In this document: positions 19,542-22,413 of the stretch, piece by piece
Numbering within the stretch: the first letter of the stretch is position 1
How the letters are laid out: the number at the start of each line of letters is the position of its first letter
Assembly (NCBI GenBank): GCA_964420285.1
Contig: CAYQTE010000074.1
Location: 1-22,413 of the forward strand
Direction of reading: 5' to 3'
Source of the DNA: CAYQTE01 sp964420285
GTDB taxonomy: Bacteria; Planctomycetota; Phycisphaerae; Tepidisphaerales; Tepidisphaeraceae
DNA: 22,413 nt
Notes under the pieces: model-generated
Databases searched by the model: none
Told to the model about the DNA's origin: nothing
What the model saw: only the letters and a program-made list of their open reading frames with translations
Position numbers and translations under genes: made by a program

Positions 19542-22412
19542 CTAACGCGAGAATTTCGCCAATTCAGCGGCCAGGAGTTGCACGACGCTGGTCCAATCGC
19601 CGATGGCGGGTTGGCGGAAGAGGCGCATCGTGGGATACCACGGACTGTCGCAGCGATCCAGCAACCAGCGCCAATCGGGACAGAACGGCAGGAGTGTCCA
19701 GACGGGTTTGGCCAAGGCACCGGCCAGATGAACGATCGCGGTATCGACGGAAATGACCAGGTCCAGATTGGCGACCAGTGCGGCCGTGTCGGCGAAATCG
19801 TGCAGGTCGGCAGTGCAATCGAGCAACTGTATTTGCGGCGGCGGCGCAACAGCCTGCTGCGACGCCGGGCTTTTTTGCAGGCTGACCAACAGGATTCCGG
19901 GCACGTTCGCCAGCGGCGCCAGCGCGGCAAGTGGTATAGACCGGTTGTGGTCGTTCTTGTGGGCGGGGTTTCCCGACCAGACCAGTCCAATCCTGCGACG
20001 CCGGTCATTCGCGAGCCTCGCTGCCCACGCGGCGGCGCGGGCCGGGTCGGGGCTCAAGTATGGAACGCGGTTGGGGATCGAGTCGAGAGTTGTTGCGAAT
20101 AGGCCGGGCAATCGCAGGAGCGGGCAATGAACATCGAATGGTGGCGGGGGCGACGTTTGTGGAATCAACTGGCTCAAACCCGGGACTCCGTCAAGCAACG
20201 GCATCAATTCCGCGGGACATTGCAGGAGAACCCGTTTGCAGCGATCCGCCACCAGTGGGGCGTAGCGGATGAACTGAATCGCATCGCCGAAGCCCTGATC
20301 GGTGGTCAGCAGAATCGTGTCGTCCCGGCGAAATGCGCCATCCCACATCGGCCGCGAAAGCTGGCCCCGCGGCTGCAAAGCCTGAGATTTCCATCGCCAT
20401 TCGTATTGGCTCCAGCCCTCCTCCAATCGGCCGGCGGCGAGCAGGGCGTGTGCCAGCTTGACGTGAACATCGACCGAATCGGGGCTGAGTTCCAAAGCCC
20501 GCTGGTAACAGGCGATGGCCTTATCGAGCTGGCACTTGTCCCGCCAGGCGATGCCGAGATTGACATGAGCCTGCACGAGGCCGGGCTTGAGTGACAGCGA
20601 CCGCTCGTAGCTGGCGATGGCGTTATCGAGTTGTCCCTTGTCGCTCAACGTGTTGGCGAGATTCAGGTGGGCCTCGGCCAGATCGGGAGCAAGAGCCAGC
20701 GCTCGCCGATAGCAATCGACGGCCTTGTCGAGTTCGCCCCTGGTTCTCCAGGCGTTGCCGAGGTTGTTGTGCGCCTCGGCAGAGTTGCTTTCAACAGAGA
20801 CGGCCTGCTTAAAGCAAGTGATGGCCGAGTCAATTTGTCCGGCCTGATACAGCGAGATACCGACGCTGGTGTGAGTCCGCGGGCGGTGTTCCAGAGTCCA
20901 TCGCCGCAATTCGTCGGCCACTTGGTTCATGACGTCGGTCCAATCGCCGATGGCTCCTTGGCGAAAGAGTCGCATGGTCGGATACCAGGGGCTGTCGGAT
21001 CGATTGAGGAACCATCGCCAATCCGCGACGAACGGCAGGAGTGTCCAACAGGGCTTGGCCATGGCGCCGGCCAAATGGGCAACAGCGCTGTCGATGGAAA
21101 TCACCAGGTCCAGATTGGCGATGAGTGCGGCCGTGTCGGCGAAATCGTGCAGTTCGGTGCTGTGATCGACGACGTTCATGCCCTCGGGCGCAGACTTGGC
21201 CTGTTGAGCCGGCGGGCCGATCTGGAGGCTGTGGAACGCGATGCCGGGAATCGCGGCCAGCGGAGCGAAAGCGGATAAGGGAGCGGGCCGGTTGTCCTTG
21301 CGAGGGGCGGCGCTGCCCGACCAGAGCAGGCCGATTTTGAACCGCCCGTCGGGAGGGAGTTTTGCGGACCAGTCGGCGACGCGGGCCGGTTCAGGCTCGA
21401 TATAAGGAACGCGTGCGGGGATCGAATCGAGTGTGGTGGCGAAAATTCCCGGCAGGCTGGCGACGGCGGTGTGGGCGTCAAAAGGCGGCAGGGGATCGCC
21501 CAGCACAAAGGACTCGGCGATGCCCTGCACGCCTCGAAGCAGCAAATGAAGTTCCTTGCGGCAGCCCAGCACGACGCGCCGGCAGCGAGCGGCCAGCAGG
21601 GGCGCGTAGCGGATAAACTGGATCGAATCGCCGTAGCCCTGTTCGGTGGTCAGGAGAATGGTCTTCCCGCTATAGTCCGAGCCGTCCCAGCGCGGCTGCG
21701 CGAACGCCCGTTGGGCGCGGAAGTCGGCAGATCGCCATCGCCATTCCCATTCGCTCCAGCCCTGGGCAAAGTTGCCCGTCGCGAGCAGAACCTGGGCCAG
21801 GTTCAGATGGGCATCGTCGAGATCGGGGCCGTATTCCAAAGCCCGGCGGTAGCAGGCGGCGGCGTCGTCCAGTTGTCTCAGTTTCACGTGGGCATTGCCA
21901 AGATTGATGTGGGCTTTGGCGTGATGGGGGCGCAGAAAAACTGCACTGCGATAGCTCGCCACGGCCTGATCGAGTTGGTCCATGTCCAGAAGAACGTTGC
22001 CGAGGTTGTAGTGAGCATCGGCGTCATCAGGCCTCAGTGCGATGGCTTTGTGGTAGCAGGCGATCGCCTTGTCGGGCCGGTCCTTGAGGTTCCAAGCGAC
22101 ACCGAGGTTGGAGTGGGCCTCGGCCAGATCGGGTTTGAGAGCCAGCGCCCGCTCGTAACACTCGATGGCTTGGTCAACCTGTCCTTTGTCCATCAAGGTA
22201 TTGCCCAGATTGCAATGCCCTTGAGCATAGTCCGGGGCGATTGCCACCGCTTGCCGGAAACTGGCGATGGCTTGGTCGAGTTGCCCGCGCTTGTGCAACG
22301 CGATGCCGAGGTCGCTGTGGGCTTGCGGGTATTGCGGCTTGATGGCGATGGCATGCTGGTAACAGGCGATCGCCTGATCGAGCCGGCCGGTCTGTGAGGC
22401 CAGGACGCCCAG
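19542..22412 (-). CDS. Double TPR-glycosyltransferase protein (TPR-GT-TPR-GT), N-terminus beyond the window
   Basis: 956 residues are visible; the frame is open to the right edge and TPR units continue there, so the true start lies outside. Layout: TPR units 1-215 or so, GT9-like domain 1 (about 250-505, with TEQGYGDSIQFIRYAPLL and ISIDSAVAHLAGAMAKPCW), a second TPR block (about 515-680), and GT domain 2 (about 700-956, with TDQGFGDAIQFIRYAPLV and ISVDTAIVHLAGALAKPVW). Both GT domains keep the same motifs, so both may be active. Domain 2 shares 160 bp of nearly identical DNA with the next gene. The stop codon TAG lies in the CTAA target duplication of the MITE-like element, which thus left the protein end unchanged. 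Probably it glycosylates proteins or surface polymers; no substrate is known. Confidence 0.88.
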   Translation of the reverse strand: MGVLASQTGRLDQAIACYQHAIAIKPQYPQAHSDLGIALHKRGQLDQAIASFRQAVAIAPDYAQGHCNLGNTLMDKGQVDQAIECYERALALKPDLAEAHSNLGVAWNLKDRPDKAIACYHKAIALRPDDADAHYNLGNVLLDMDQLDQAVASYRSAVFLRPHHAKAHINLGNAHVKLRQLDDAAACYRRALEYGPDLDDAHLNLAQVLLATGNFAQGWSEWEWRWRSADFRAQRAFAQPRWDGSDYSGKTILLTTEQGYGDSIQFIRYAPLLAARCRRVVLGCRKELHLLLRGVQGIAESFVLGDPLPPFDAHTAVASLPGIFATTLDSIPARVPYIEPEPARVADWSAKLPPDGRFKIGLLWSGSAAPRKDNRPAPLSAFAPLAAIPGIAFHSLQIGPPAQQAKSAPEGMNVVDHSTELHDFADTAALIANLDLVISIDSAVAHLAGAMAKPCWTLLPFVADWRWFLNRSDSPWYPTMRLFRQGAIGDWTDVMNQVADELRRWTLEHRPRTHTSVGISLYQAGQIDSAITCFKQAVSVESNSAEAHNNLGNAWRTRGELDKAVDCYRRALALAPDLAEAHLNLANTLSDKGQLDNAIASYERSLSLKPGLVQAHVNLGIAWRDKCQLDKAIACYQRALELSPDSVDVHVKLAHALLAAGRLEEGWSQYEWRWKSQALQPRGQLSRPMWDGAFRRDDTILLTTDQGFGDAIQFIRYAPLVADRCKRVLLQCPAELMPLLDGVPGLSQLIPQTSPPPPFDVHCPLLRLPGLFATTLDSIPNRVPYLSPDPARAAAWAARLANDRRRRIGLVWSGNPAHKNDHNRSIPLAALAPLANVPGILLVSLQKSPASQQAVAPPPQIQLLDCTADLHDFADTAALVANLDLVISVDTAIVHLAGALAKPVWTLLPFCPDWRWLLDRCDSPWYPTMRLFRQPAIGDWTSVVQLLAAELAKFSR
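19652..19811 (-). repeat. Near-identical 160-bp block shared with 18021-18180
   Basis: The partner of the block in the downstream paralogue, with one mismatch. The matching part of GT domain 1 in the same protein (around 21020-21170) is clearly more diverged. Confidence 0.85.
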
Positions 22413-22413
22413 G

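Noticed and set aside
21471..22397. Plus-strand open frame opposite the double TPR-GT gene
   Set aside because: It mirrors the TPR repeats on the other strand; the minus frame has consistent TPR and GT motifs.

Overview
The window is a high-G+C bacterial chromosome segment with dense, mostly intact genes and no RNA genes, plasmid functions or phage genes that I can recognise. Several traits point to a planctomycete, probably class Phycisphaerae. Secreted proteins carry Thr/Ala/Pro-rich linkers just after the signal peptide (TTAPTTSP, TTAPTTAPATSP). There are secreted CBM/PA14/PKD-type proteins, Mla lipid-transport genes of a diderm, and large TPR-glycosyltransferase proteins. This placement is inference; no marker gene settles it.

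Left part (1-2828, minus strand): a secreted sugar-utilisation cluster of galactose mutarotase, a small secreted carbohydrate-binding-like protein and a GH43 endo-arabinanase that runs off the left edge. Divergent from it (3069-6635, plus) is a compact Mla lipid-transport operon, mlaF-mlaE-mlaD-mlaC-mlaA, in which the outer-membrane lipoprotein gene mlaA is included and no mlaB is seen. Next, on the minus strand (8637-6653), are two translationally coupled genes of unknown function: an SPFH-like plus beta-propeller protein and a small tail-anchored membrane protein. A TMTC-like multi-spanning/TPR protein (8722-10413) converges on a HAD phosphatase (11024-10404).

Middle (11025-15123): an intergenic region holds an inverted pair of REP-like repeats, one of which seems to supply the ribosome binding site of a secreted PA14/PKD protein. 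A third copy lies in frame inside the TMTC-like gene. After a fold-back of 8-bp tandem repeats comes a strong sigma70-like promoter that drives a YrdC-domain/arginine-phosphatase-type fusion, followed by rpiB. This order resembles the ywlC-ywlE-ywlF (rpiB) neighbourhood of Bacillus. The YrdC half has lost key motifs, and RpiB has Asp where the catalytic Cys usually sits.

Right part (15124-22413): a small region of visibly lower G+C holds a small membrane protein and an orphan HigA-type XRE regulator. Then, all on the minus strand, come a TrkH-like potassium transporter, hisI, and two TPR-glycosyltransferase genes carrying three copies of the TPR-GT module. The two genes are separated by a 160-bp fold-back, MITE-like element flanked by CTAA duplications. 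The paralogues share a nearly identical 160-bp block, which suggests gene conversion.
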